Origin: Microbacterium sp. 10M-3C3
GTDB taxonomy: Bacteria > Actinomycetota > Actinomycetes > Actinomycetales > Microbacteriaceae
Assembly: GCF_003931875.1 (NCBI RefSeq)
Contig: NZ_CP034245.1
Span: 124,001-188,000 of the forward strand
Length of the DNA stretch: 64,000 bases
Direction: 5' to 3'
Below are positions 1-7,314 of this stretch, piece after piece (the stretch's first letter is position 1; each line of letters begins with the position of its first letter). The notes under the pieces are model-generated. The model did not search any database, was not told where the DNA came from, and saw nothing but the letters and a program-made list of their open reading frames with translations. The position numbers and the translations under genes were made by a program.

Positions 1-338
1 TGGGTCGGCCGGAGACGGCGGAACTGGCGTTCTCTCTTCTTGCTCCCGGTGGTGTCGCGACGGTGCTAGGACTGATGCCGCCTGGATCCCGCATCGGTCT
101 CGATGCCGTCGCCCTGATCGAGGGTGATCGACGCATTCAGGGCGCTTACATGGGGTCGAACCGCTTTCTCGCCGACCTCGGCCCGCTGCTCGAGCACTGT
201 CGGCGCGGCTCGTTCGATCTGGACGCCATGGTCACCAGCGTCATCGACCTGGAACGAATCAACGAGGGATTTGCTGCGATGCGCGGACCGTCTTCCATCC
301 GCACTGTCGTCAGCTTCGCCGAAGGGATAGCCGCATGA
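1..338 (+). CDS. Zinc-type alcohol dehydrogenase, C-terminal part (5' end outside window)
   Basis: The reading frame is open from base 3 and ends at TGA 338, giving about 111 residues. The segment with LAPGGVATVLGL, then an IEGDRRIQGAYMGSN stretch and a terminal INEGFAAM...RTVVSF pattern is typical of the C-terminal end of medium-chain (MDR) alcohol dehydrogenases, covering the last nucleotide-fold strands and the end of the catalytic domain. The zinc ligands would lie upstream and are not visible. The stop overlaps the start of the aldehyde dehydrogenase by 4 bases, so alcohol-to-aldehyde-to-acid oxidation in one operon is likely. Substrate cannot be inferred from this fragment. Confidence 0.8.
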   Translation, partial: GRPETAELAFSLLAPGGVATVLGLMPPGSRIGLDAVALIEGDRRIQGAYMGSNRFLADLGPLLEHCRRGSFDLDAMVTSVIDLERINEGFAAMRGPSSIRTVVSFAEGIAA

Positions 339-1801
339 TCGACGTTCAGGTTGTCGCGCAGCGTTCCTTCATCGACGGAGCCTGGCGCATACCCCGTGAA
401 CGGCTGGGGGTGCTGTGCGATCCGAATACCGGCGCTGTCCGGGCGCCGCAGCTAGCGGCATCTCTCGCAGATGTCGACGACGTGATCCGTGCCGCCAACG
501 ATCTCTACACTTCCGACGGCCTCGACGGCATGGGAGCCGGGCGGCGTGCTTCCGTGCTCAGCGTATGGGCCGATCAACTCGATGCACACGCTGAACAGAT
601 CGCGCAACAGGATGCGATCTCGACGGGTAACCCGCTGCAGTCCACACGCACAGTGTCATCGTTCCTGGGGGACCGCGTGCGCTCGCTTGCGCAACACTCG
701 GTTGGTCTGGGGCAAGACAGCACCCTGGAGGCGGGGGGCCGGATCGTGCGCCTGCTGAACCGACCCCTCGGCCCGACACTGGTGCTCGCGCCGTGGAACG
801 CTCCGACATTCGTGGCCGTCGCAAAGGTTGCCGCCGCTATCGGCGCGGCCTCGCCCGTCATCCTCAAACCGTCCGAATGGGCGCCGTCCGGCCCGCAGCT
901 CGCATTCGAGCTGCTGCAGGCGGTGCTCGAAGATGCGGGATTCCCGCCTGCCACCGCGCAGCTCGTCCACGGCGGGGCGGTGGTGGGGGCGGCTTTGACA
1001 CAAGATCATCGCATTGGTGCCATCACCTTCACTGGTGGGCTGACAGCTGGACGCGCTGTCGCTCATGCCGCCGCAGAGACACTGGCAGTCATCCAACTCG
1101 AACTGGGATCCAACAATCCGGTGATCGTTCTGCCCGATGCGGATCTGCGGCACACTGCCCGCGAGTTGCTCGCGGGAGTGACCCGATTGAACGGGCAATG
1201 GTGCGAAGCGCCCGGGAAGGTCCTCGTCATGCAGCAGCAGCACGATGACCTCGTTGACGCGCTCCGCGCGGAGATCGTGCGTCTCCGTCTCGGTCACTGC
1301 CTGGAAGAGACAACACAGCTGGGTCCGCTCGCATACGAGAGACACCGCACACGTCTGGAATCACAACTGGCGAATTACGCGGCAGCCGGCGCTCAAATCC
1401 ACAGAGAAGCGACTCTGCCAGCGCTCGACGGCTGGTTCTTCTCACCGGCGATCGTGACCGGTCTTGACGCCTCAGAAGCGGTCGATGAGATGTTCGGCCC
1501 AGCGCTCACAGTACATGGCGTCGACTCAGTCGACACAGCGATCGTCGCGGCCAACCAACCAGGCGTCGGACTTGACGGTTACGTCTTCGGACGCGACGAG
1601 AGCAACGCTGTGCAGGTCGGTTCCCGCATCCGGGCAGGCGAGATCCGCATCAACGGCACTCACATGGCCGATCTGGCCGATGGCTCCGCGCAGACGTTCT
1701 GGGGGACGACCGGAGTGGGCGGTCACGGCCCCGAGCACGGGGTGGCCTTCTCGCAGGGTCGCCGCATCGTGGGTGTCGACTCGGCCGCCCATCCGATCTG
1801 A
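335..1801 (+). CDS. NAD(P)-dependent aldehyde dehydrogenase
   Basis: The 488-residue protein has the usual aldehyde dehydrogenase length. The general base is visible in LELGSNNP (Glu256) and the nucleophile in NGQWCEAPGK (Cys290). The central APWNAP segment and the VILKPSEW cofactor-binding stretch are present, as is EMFGPALTV near the C-terminus. It should oxidise an aldehyde to the carboxylate in the cytoplasm. The ATG overlaps the preceding dehydrogenase stop (ATGA), so the two are translationally coupled. With the alanine dehydrogenase and aminotransferase downstream it probably handles an aldehyde made by transamination or alcohol oxidation. Exact substrate unknown. Confidence 0.9.
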   Translation: MIDVQVVAQRSFIDGAWRIPRERLGVLCDPNTGAVRAPQLAASLADVDDVIRAANDLYTSDGLDGMGAGRRASVLSVWADQLDAHAEQIAQQDAISTGNPLQSTRTVSSFLGDRVRSLAQHSVGLGQDSTLEAGGRIVRLLNRPLGPTLVLAPWNAPTFVAVAKVAAAIGAASPVILKPSEWAPSGPQLAFELLQAVLEDAGFPPATAQLVHGGAVVGAALTQDHRIGAITFTGGLTAGRAVAHAAAETLAVIQLELGSNNPVIVLPDADLRHTARELLAGVTRLNGQWCEAPGKVLVMQQQHDDLVDALRAEIVRLRLGHCLEETTQLGPLAYERHRTRLESQLANYAAAGAQIHREATLPALDGWFFSPAIVTGLDASEAVDEMFGPALTVHGVDSVDTAIVAANQPGVGLDGYVFGRDESNAVQVGSRIRAGEIRINGTHMADLADGSAQTFWGTTGVGGHGPEHGVAFSQGRRIVGVDSAAHPI

Positions 1802-1859
1802 CGAGACTTCCGGGGGCGACCACCGCTGCCCCGGGCTGATAAGGAAGCAGGAAACATAC

Positions 1860-2978
1860 ATGATCATCGGGGTTCCGACCGAGGTGAAGAACAACGAGAG
1901 CCGCGTCGCAGCCACTCCCGCAGGAGTCGCGGAACTCAGCGCGCACGGGCATCGAGTGGTCGTTCAGGCCGGTGCAGGCCTAGGGAGCGCGTTCACCGAC
2001 GACGAGTACGCGACCGCGGGGGCGTTCATCCTCCCGGATGCCGAGACAGTGTGGGCAGACGCGGACCTGATCCTGAAGGTCAAGGAGCCGATCCGCAGCG
2101 AATACCCGCTGATGCGTGAAGACCAGGTGCTGTTCACCTTCCTGCATCTGGCAGCCGACGCACCGCTGACCGAGGCGTTGCTGGCAAGGCGGACAACAGC
2201 GATCGCGTACGAGACGGTCCAGCTTGCCGACCGAAGCCTCCCGCTGCTGTCGCCCATGTCGGAGGTCGCGGGGAGACTGTCGGCACAGGTCGGCGCGAAC
2301 CAGTTGATGAAGACTGCGGGCGGGCGAGGTCTACTGCTCGGCGGGGTTCCCGGCGCCCCCAAGGGCCGGGTCGTGGTGATCGGAGGCGGCGTCGCCGGTG
2401 AGCACGCAGCGACGATGGCGTTCGGACTCGGTGCCGAGGTAACGATCCTGGATGTCAACCTGCCGCGGCTGCGGACCCTGGAAGCGCGATTCGACGGGCG
2501 GGTAGCGACGCTGCGATCAAACCCGTACACCATTGCCGAGACCCTGCTGGACGCCGACCTCGTCATCGGCTCCGTGCTTATCCCAGGCGCGGCGGCCCCC
2601 AAGCTCGTCACGGATGAGATGGTCGCGCGGATGCGCCCGGGATCGGTGCTCGTCGACATCGCGATCGACCAAGGCGGATGCTTCGAGGGCTCGCACCCGA
2701 CTACCCATGACGATCCGACCTTCCCCGTGCACAATGCGATCTACTACTGCGTCGCGAACATGCCGGGCGCCGTGCCCCGCACCTCGACGATCTCCCTCAC
2801 CAATGCGACGCTGCCCTACGCGCTCGCCATTGCCGAGAAGGGATGGCAAGCTGCTCTCCGCAGCGACGCAGCGCTGGCGAAGGGCCTGAACGCACATGCC
2901 GGCGCGCTCACCAATGAACCGGTCGGTCACGCACATGGGATCACCAGTTCGACCGTGGAAGCCGTGCTGGCAGCATAA
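1860..2978 (+). CDS. ald: Alanine dehydrogenase
   Basis: Alanine dehydrogenase reversibly converts L-alanine to pyruvate and ammonia with NAD+. The protein is 372 residues, normal for the family, and begins MIIGVPTEVKNNESRVA, the substrate-binding N-terminus. The catalytic His region FTFLHLAAD, the NAD motif VVVIGGGVAGEHAA and the late stretch IYYCVANMPGAVPRTST are all recognisable. The start is set by AAGGA about 10 bases upstream; an open frame extends further 5' but lacks family sequence. In this cluster it would regenerate pyruvate from alanine formed by pyruvate-dependent transaminases. Confidence 0.95.
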   Translation: MIIGVPTEVKNNESRVAATPAGVAELSAHGHRVVVQAGAGLGSAFTDDEYATAGAFILPDAETVWADADLILKVKEPIRSEYPLMREDQVLFTFLHLAADAPLTEALLARRTTAIAYETVQLADRSLPLLSPMSEVAGRLSAQVGANQLMKTAGGRGLLLGGVPGAPKGRVVVIGGGVAGEHAATMAFGLGAEVTILDVNLPRLRTLEARFDGRVATLRSNPYTIAETLLDADLVIGSVLIPGAAAPKLVTDEMVARMRPGSVLVDIAIDQGGCFEGSHPTTHDDPTFPVHNAIYYCVANMPGAVPRTSTISLTNATLPYALAIAEKGWQAALRSDAALAKGLNAHAGALTNEPVGHAHGITSSTVEAVLAA

Positions 2979-3048
2979 GTCAGTGTGCGGGTGGGATGTG
3001 ATGAGCTTCCCACCCGCACACGGTCGAGTGAGAGTCGAGGAAAGCGAC

Positions 3049-3549
3049 GTGGACGCCTCAGCATTCAGTGGACGTGCCGATCTCGGATTCGCCTGGAGCG
3101 TCAAGGACTCGTTTCTCCAGTACATCCGGTCGATGTCCGACGGTGCAATTCGGTGGCGTGGAGGGGTCGCGGTGACCAGCACGGGTGAGTTCTACTTCCC
3201 CCTGGCCTCTTTCGAGACCTCCGCCTCGGAACTCGCCATGGATTTTCGTGGTGAGTTGCGCTTCACCGCGCACCGCGGGTTGCTGTCGGTCTCGATTGCG
3301 CAGCCACGCATTCGGCTGCGTGAGGGGGTCGCGGAACTGTCCACCCGGTACGACCGTGACGAGGAGTCGATTGCGACGATCGAGCTTCCCCCACTCATCC
3401 GCGACGGCGATGTGATGATGTGGCTCAACTGCGCGGTGTCACTGGCGCCTGAAGGATCGGATCTGTTCGGCAGCACCTATCCCTCTGGTGAACTCATGGC
3501 TCCCCTCACCCTGCGAGTGCCGGGCACGATCGGCATGCCGGAAGGATGA
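3049..3549 (+). CDS. Single HtaA-domain protein without signal peptide
   Basis: The start is the GTG at 3049, preceded by GAGGAA; an in-frame ATG at 3001 is the alternative. The roughly 166 residues look like one HtaA domain: an opening LGFAWSVKDSFLQYI, a central RFTAHRGLLSVSIAQPRI and a late LAPEGSDLFGSTYP. HtaA domains are best known in corynebacterial surface haem-binding proteins, where Tyr and His residues contact haem. A Tyr (SFLQYI) and a His (FTAH) occur in the matching places. Unlike those proteins it has no signal peptide or membrane anchor. It overlaps the aminotransferase start by 4 bases, tying it to amine catabolism. Its role here is unknown. Confidence 0.75.
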   Translation: MDASAFSGRADLGFAWSVKDSFLQYIRSMSDGAIRWRGGVAVTSTGEFYFPLASFETSASELAMDFRGELRFTAHRGLLSVSIAQPRIRLREGVAELSTRYDRDEESIATIELPPLIRDGDVMMWLNCAVSLAPEGSDLFGSTYPSGELMAPLTLRVPGTIGMPEG

Positions 3550-4946
3550 CGACCGGGTCGATGAACGCTCCTGCAGGCTCAAGCGCGCTGCTCAAGCAGA
3601 ACGCTGATCGCGCCTATCCGATCGTAACACACGGCAAGGGCGTCTACCTTTACGACAGCACTGGAAAGCGATACCTCGATGGCTCAAGCGGTGCGATGAC
3701 TGCGAGCATCGGCCATGGGTCGACCGACGTGGCCGACGCGATCGCCGCTCAGGCTCGGCAGATCGCCTTCGCGTATCGGACGCAGTTCACGAACGAGCCG
3801 GCGGAAGAGCTGGCACGGCGGCTCACACAGATCGCTCCGGGCGATCTCGACTACGCGTTCTTCGTCAACAGCGGCTCGGAAGCGACAGAGTTCGCGATCC
3901 GTGCCGCAGTCGGGCATTGGCGGAGCCTGGGTCGCCCCGCCAAGGCCAAGATCCTTGGGGGGCAGATCAGCTACCACGGAATGACGATGGGTGCGCTGTC
4001 GCTGTCAGGCCACTCCGCCAGACGCCCCGACTACGGCCCACTGCTTCACCCGTTCGCCATCACCCCACCCGTGTCGTTTCCCCGGTACGCTCGCCAAGGC
4101 GAGGCAGAGCAAGAGTATGCGGCCCGCGCTGCTGCAGAGCTCGAATCCGCGATCCTCGCGGAGGACCCTGAGACGGTCGCGGCCGTCATCGTCGAACCGA
4201 TCGTGGGCGCAGCCGGCGGCGTGCTCGTGCCTCCACCCGGCTACCTCACGTTGCTGCGGAGCGTCTGCGACCGGTTGGACGTGTTGCTCATCGCCGACGA
4301 GGTGATCACCGGCGCAGGGCGCACTGGTGAGTGGTACGCCTGCACAACCGAAGGAGTCGTTCCCGATCTTCTCCTCGTCGGCAAAGGGATCAGCGGCGGA
4401 TTCGCCCCCGTCGCAGGTGTGCTCCTCCGCACACACCTGGTCGACGCCGTTCATCGGAGCGGTGGTGTGGCACCCTTCGGCCATACCTTCTCCGCCAATC
4501 CGCTCGGCGCGGCCACGTGCCTTGCTGTGCTCGACGTTCTCGAGCGCGATGGCGTCTTGGAGAACGTTCGCGCGCGGGGCGTCCAGCTCGAGGCGGGTCT
4601 GCAGTCTCTCGCGGCCCGACACCGCCACATCGCCGAGATCCGTGGTCGCGGGCTGCTCTGGGGATTCGACCTCGTCGACCCTCTGACCAAGCGGCCTCCC
4701 GCTCCGCAGCATTCAGCCGCGACCACGTTCACCGACGAGTGCTTCGCCCAGGGTCTCATCGTCTACCCGGCCGGGATCTCCCCCCTCAACAACGCCGTCA
4801 TGATCTGCCCGCCACTGGTGATCACCGAACCGGAGACGGCTGAGCTGCTGGACCGCCTCGATGCCGCACTGCAAGCCGCATCCGGCGGCAACCTGCACAC
4901 GACCTCCGGCGCCTCGACAGCTGTGGTCACTCAGCCGCCGCGTTAG
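3546..4946 (+). CDS. Class III (omega-type) PLP-dependent aminotransferase
   Basis: The 466-residue protein shows the class III aminotransferase pattern: VNSGSEATEFAIR for the phosphate cup, a YHGMTMGALSLSG segment, IADEVITGAGRTGEW with the PLP-contacting Asp, and the Schiff-base lysine in LLVGKGISGGF (Lys280). The family moves amino groups from omega-amino acids, amines or ornithine-like substrates, often to pyruvate. That fits the adjacent alanine dehydrogenase, which would recycle the alanine formed. The start overlaps the HtaA-domain gene (ATGA) and the stop overlaps the convergent class I aminotransferase by 4 bases. The substrate cannot be assigned. Confidence 0.9.
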   Translation: MTTGSMNAPAGSSALLKQNADRAYPIVTHGKGVYLYDSTGKRYLDGSSGAMTASIGHGSTDVADAIAAQARQIAFAYRTQFTNEPAEELARRLTQIAPGDLDYAFFVNSGSEATEFAIRAAVGHWRSLGRPAKAKILGGQISYHGMTMGALSLSGHSARRPDYGPLLHPFAITPPVSFPRYARQGEAEQEYAARAAAELESAILAEDPETVAAVIVEPIVGAAGGVLVPPPGYLTLLRSVCDRLDVLLIADEVITGAGRTGEWYACTTEGVVPDLLLVGKGISGGFAPVAGVLLRTHLVDAVHRSGGVAPFGHTFSANPLGAATCLAVLDVLERDGVLENVRARGVQLEAGLQSLAARHRHIAEIRGRGLLWGFDLVDPLTKRPPAPQHSAATTFTDECFAQGLIVYPAGISPLNNAVMICPPLVITEPETAELLDRLDAALQAASGGNLHTTSGASTAVVTQPPR

Positions 4947-6133
4947 GCAGGTGCGGGTGGGGCAAGCGCCGCAAGAAAGTCGCCGAGCCGGTCGAGTCCT
5001 TCACGCAGCTCTTCGCGGGACGCGGCGTACGAGAGCCGCACATGCGTGTCTGCGGTGGCAACACCGAAATCACGGCCCGGGGTCAGGGATACGTGCGCGC
5101 TGTCGAGCGCCCGTTCACAGAACGTCCACGAGTCCAAACCGGTGCCGCTGACGTCGAAGTAGACGTAGAACGCCCCGTCCGGGACCACCGGAACGGGCAG
5201 CCCGATGCGCGTGAGCCCGTCGAGCACGATCTGACGTCGCGCGAGGAGTTCGATTCGGCGCTCCTCGAGAACCGCCAGCGACGCCGGCGTGAACGCAGCG
5301 AGCGCCGCAAGCTGTGCCGGCGCGGATGCGCACAGGAAGTAGTTCACCGCGAGTCGCTCGACAGCCGTTGCCAGCATCTCGGGGATCACGACCCAGCCGA
5401 GGCGCCAGCCGGTCATGCCGAAGTATTTCGAGAAGCTGCCGATGACGATCGCGTCCGGGTCGACAGCCAGAACGGTTTGGGCGGGCGCGTCATCTGGGCC
5501 ATGGTCGGCCAGGTCCAGATAGATCTCATCCACAATCCGCCACGCACCGCGATCGCGGGCCAGTTCGCAGATGGAGGACAGCTCGTCGTAAGGGATCGAC
5601 GCGCCGGTGGGGTTGGACGGGGTGGCGATCATGACCGTTCTGGTGCGGTCTGTCCATGCCGACACGATTGAGGACGTGTCCAGCTGGTAGCGGCTTCCAG
5701 GGCTCGTCGGAACGGAGACGACGATGCCGCCAAAGGATCTCACGAGCTCGCGGTTGCAGGGATAAGAAGGGTCGGCGATGATCACCTCGTCACCCGGATC
5801 GGTCGTCGCTGCGACGGCGAGCACGAGCGCAGCCGATGCGCCGGAAGTAATCACGATGCGCGCAGGATCGACGGCCACCTGGTGCTGGTGTGCGTAGAAC
5901 CGCGCGATCTCCTCCTGCAGGGCAGGAAGGCCAGTGGCCGGGGTGTAGGGCAACGGGCGTCCGTCCATCACCTCTCGCATAGCTTCGCGCACCGCGTCCG
6001 GCGCACCGAAGTCTGGCTCGCCGAGCGACAGCTTCACGACGCGGTGACCCTGCGCCTCGAGCAGGCTCGCACGCTGCCCGTACGCCATGGCGTGGAAGGG
6101 TTCTGCCTCGAGAGCTCGCTGCGCGATCTTCAT
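4943..6133 (-). CDS. Class I/II PLP-dependent aminotransferase
   Basis: The 396-residue protein belongs to fold-type I aminotransferases of the aspartate/alanine group. Visible landmarks are LSLGEPDFGAPD, YTPATGLPALQEEIARFY, the TPSNPTGASI Asn loop, VDEIY and the catalytic lysine in SFSKYFGMTGWRLGW (Lys236). The start at 6133 has AAGGTGGA just upstream; the frame is open further but without family sequence. It converges on the class III gene and diverges from an Lrp/AsnC regulator 103 bases away, which probably controls it. A function in alanine, aromatic or branched-chain transamination is possible; specificity is not readable from sequence. Confidence 0.9.
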   Translation of the reverse strand: MKIAQRALEAEPFHAMAYGQRASLLEAQGHRVVKLSLGEPDFGAPDAVREAMREVMDGRPLPYTPATGLPALQEEIARFYAHQHQVAVDPARIVITSGASAALVLAVAATTDPGDEVIIADPSYPCNRELVRSFGGIVVSVPTSPGSRYQLDTSSIVSAWTDRTRTVMIATPSNPTGASIPYDELSSICELARDRGAWRIVDEIYLDLADHGPDDAPAQTVLAVDPDAIVIGSFSKYFGMTGWRLGWVVIPEMLATAVERLAVNYFLCASAPAQLAALAAFTPASLAVLEERRIELLARRQIVLDGLTRIGLPVPVVPDGAFYVYFDVSGTGLDSWTFCERALDSAHVSLTPGRDFGVATADTHVRLSYAASREELREGLDRLGDFLAALAPPAPA

Positions 6134-6236
6134 TCCACCTTCGATCTTCGTGATGATGTTCGACGATAAACCATATGCCGCAGGAGTTCTTTGCGATAAT
6201 TGCCCTCGAGGTCCCGATCGCGGAAGGATCAGTTGT

Positions 6237-6689
6237 GTGGATGACATCGACCGCAAGATCCTTGCGCAACTGCAGGTGGAAGGCAGATTGACTGTGACCG
6301 AGCTGGCTGAGCGCGTGAGACTCAGCGTGTCCCGCTGCCATCGCCGGCTCAGGAGTCTGGAAGAAACAGGGGTCATCACGGGCTACCACGCACGCTTGGA
6401 TCCCACGGCGCTCGGGCTGCACTTCTCGGCAATCGTGTTCGTCACCCTTCGAGAAGGGGATACTCGTGCCGTCGCAGCGATCGAGGAGGCGATCTTCGCG
6501 GTGCCGGAAGTCGTGGTCGCCCAGCGCCTCTTCGGCGACCCCGACTATCTCTTGCATGTCGTGTGCGCCGACCTTCCCTCCTTCCAACGCCTTTATGACG
6601 ACAAGCTTTCGGCACTGCCAGGCGTTCAAAGACTCACATCGACGCTGGTCATGAAGAACGTGGTCGACGGCCGGCCACTGCCGCTCTGA
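6237..6689 (+). CDS. Lrp/AsnC family transcriptional regulator
   Basis: The GTG start is preceded by GGAAGGA at good distance. The 150-residue product has the Lrp layout: an N-terminal winged helix (DDIDRKILAQLQVEGRLTVTELAERV... with recognition helix SVSRCHRRLRSLE, about residues 1-55) and a C-terminal RAM/effector-binding domain ending in STLVMKNVV. Lrp-type proteins sense amino acids. It is divergent from the class I aminotransferase and convergent with a second Lrp-family gene only 5 bases away. Control of the flanking transaminase genes in response to an amino acid is the natural inference. Confidence 0.9.
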   Translation: MDDIDRKILAQLQVEGRLTVTELAERVRLSVSRCHRRLRSLEETGVITGYHARLDPTALGLHFSAIVFVTLREGDTRAVAAIEEAIFAVPEVVVAQRLFGDPDYLLHVVCADLPSFQRLYDDKLSALPGVQRLTSTLVMKNVVDGRPLPL

Positions 6690-6694
6690 TCCGG

Positions 6695-7168
6695 TCAGCG
6701 CTCGTCTCGGGGAGCGAGTTGAAGAATGCGATGCGGGACCAGTTCGCGCATGACCAGCCCGGTCTCGGTGCGCTTCACACCATCGATCGCGAGGATGCTT
6801 CCCGCCGTCGCGTAGAGATCCTCAGCATCTCGTGCCACGGCGTGGACGAGCAGGTCGGTAGCGCCTGACAGTCCGTCGACCGCGATCACCTCCGGTATCG
6901 TCGCCAGCTTCTCCGCAACGTCGTCGAGGCGGCGCTGACGCACCGTTGTGAGGATCACTGCTCTCAACGGAAACCCCAGGAACGCAGGGTCCACCCGCGA
7001 ATCGAACGGACGGAGCGCCCCGTTACCGGCGTACGCCCTGAGCCGAGCACGAATCGTGTTCCGGGACAGTCCGGTGCTTTCGGCGATCGCCATGATCGTC
7101 GAATCGGGTGAGACCTGAAGTGCCCCCAGGATCAGGAGGTCGATCCGGTCCGCCGTATTGGTCATCAT
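6695..7168 (-). CDS. Lrp/AsnC family transcriptional regulator (second copy)
   Basis: This 157-residue protein starts MMTNTADRIDLLILGALQ; either of two tandem ATG codons may be used, with GGAGG upstream. A winged helix (STIMAIAESTGLSRNTIRARLR) is followed by a RAM domain with AVDGLSGATDLLVHAVARD and a final MRELVPHRIL. It is clearly diverged from its convergent neighbour rather than a recent duplicate. It reads away from the PDH-E1-like gene, with about 145 bases between the start codons, so it is the most likely regulator of that gene. Confidence 0.88.
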   Translation of the reverse strand: MMTNTADRIDLLILGALQVSPDSTIMAIAESTGLSRNTIRARLRAYAGNGALRPFDSRVDPAFLGFPLRAVILTTVRQRRLDDVAEKLATIPEVIAVDGLSGATDLLVHAVARDAEDLYATAGSILAIDGVKRTETGLVMRELVPHRILQLAPRDER

Positions 7169-7314
7169 CCCGACCTCCAGCTCCGCGAAGTGGCCCGTTC
7201 AGATGATCATAACGATCACCAAAGACTTGCTGTTTGCGCATCCAGAACGACTCTCAGCAGAATCGTGACCGAATGGGCACCTGGCAGAGGGCGCCCAAGG
7301 AATGGGGCAGGCTC

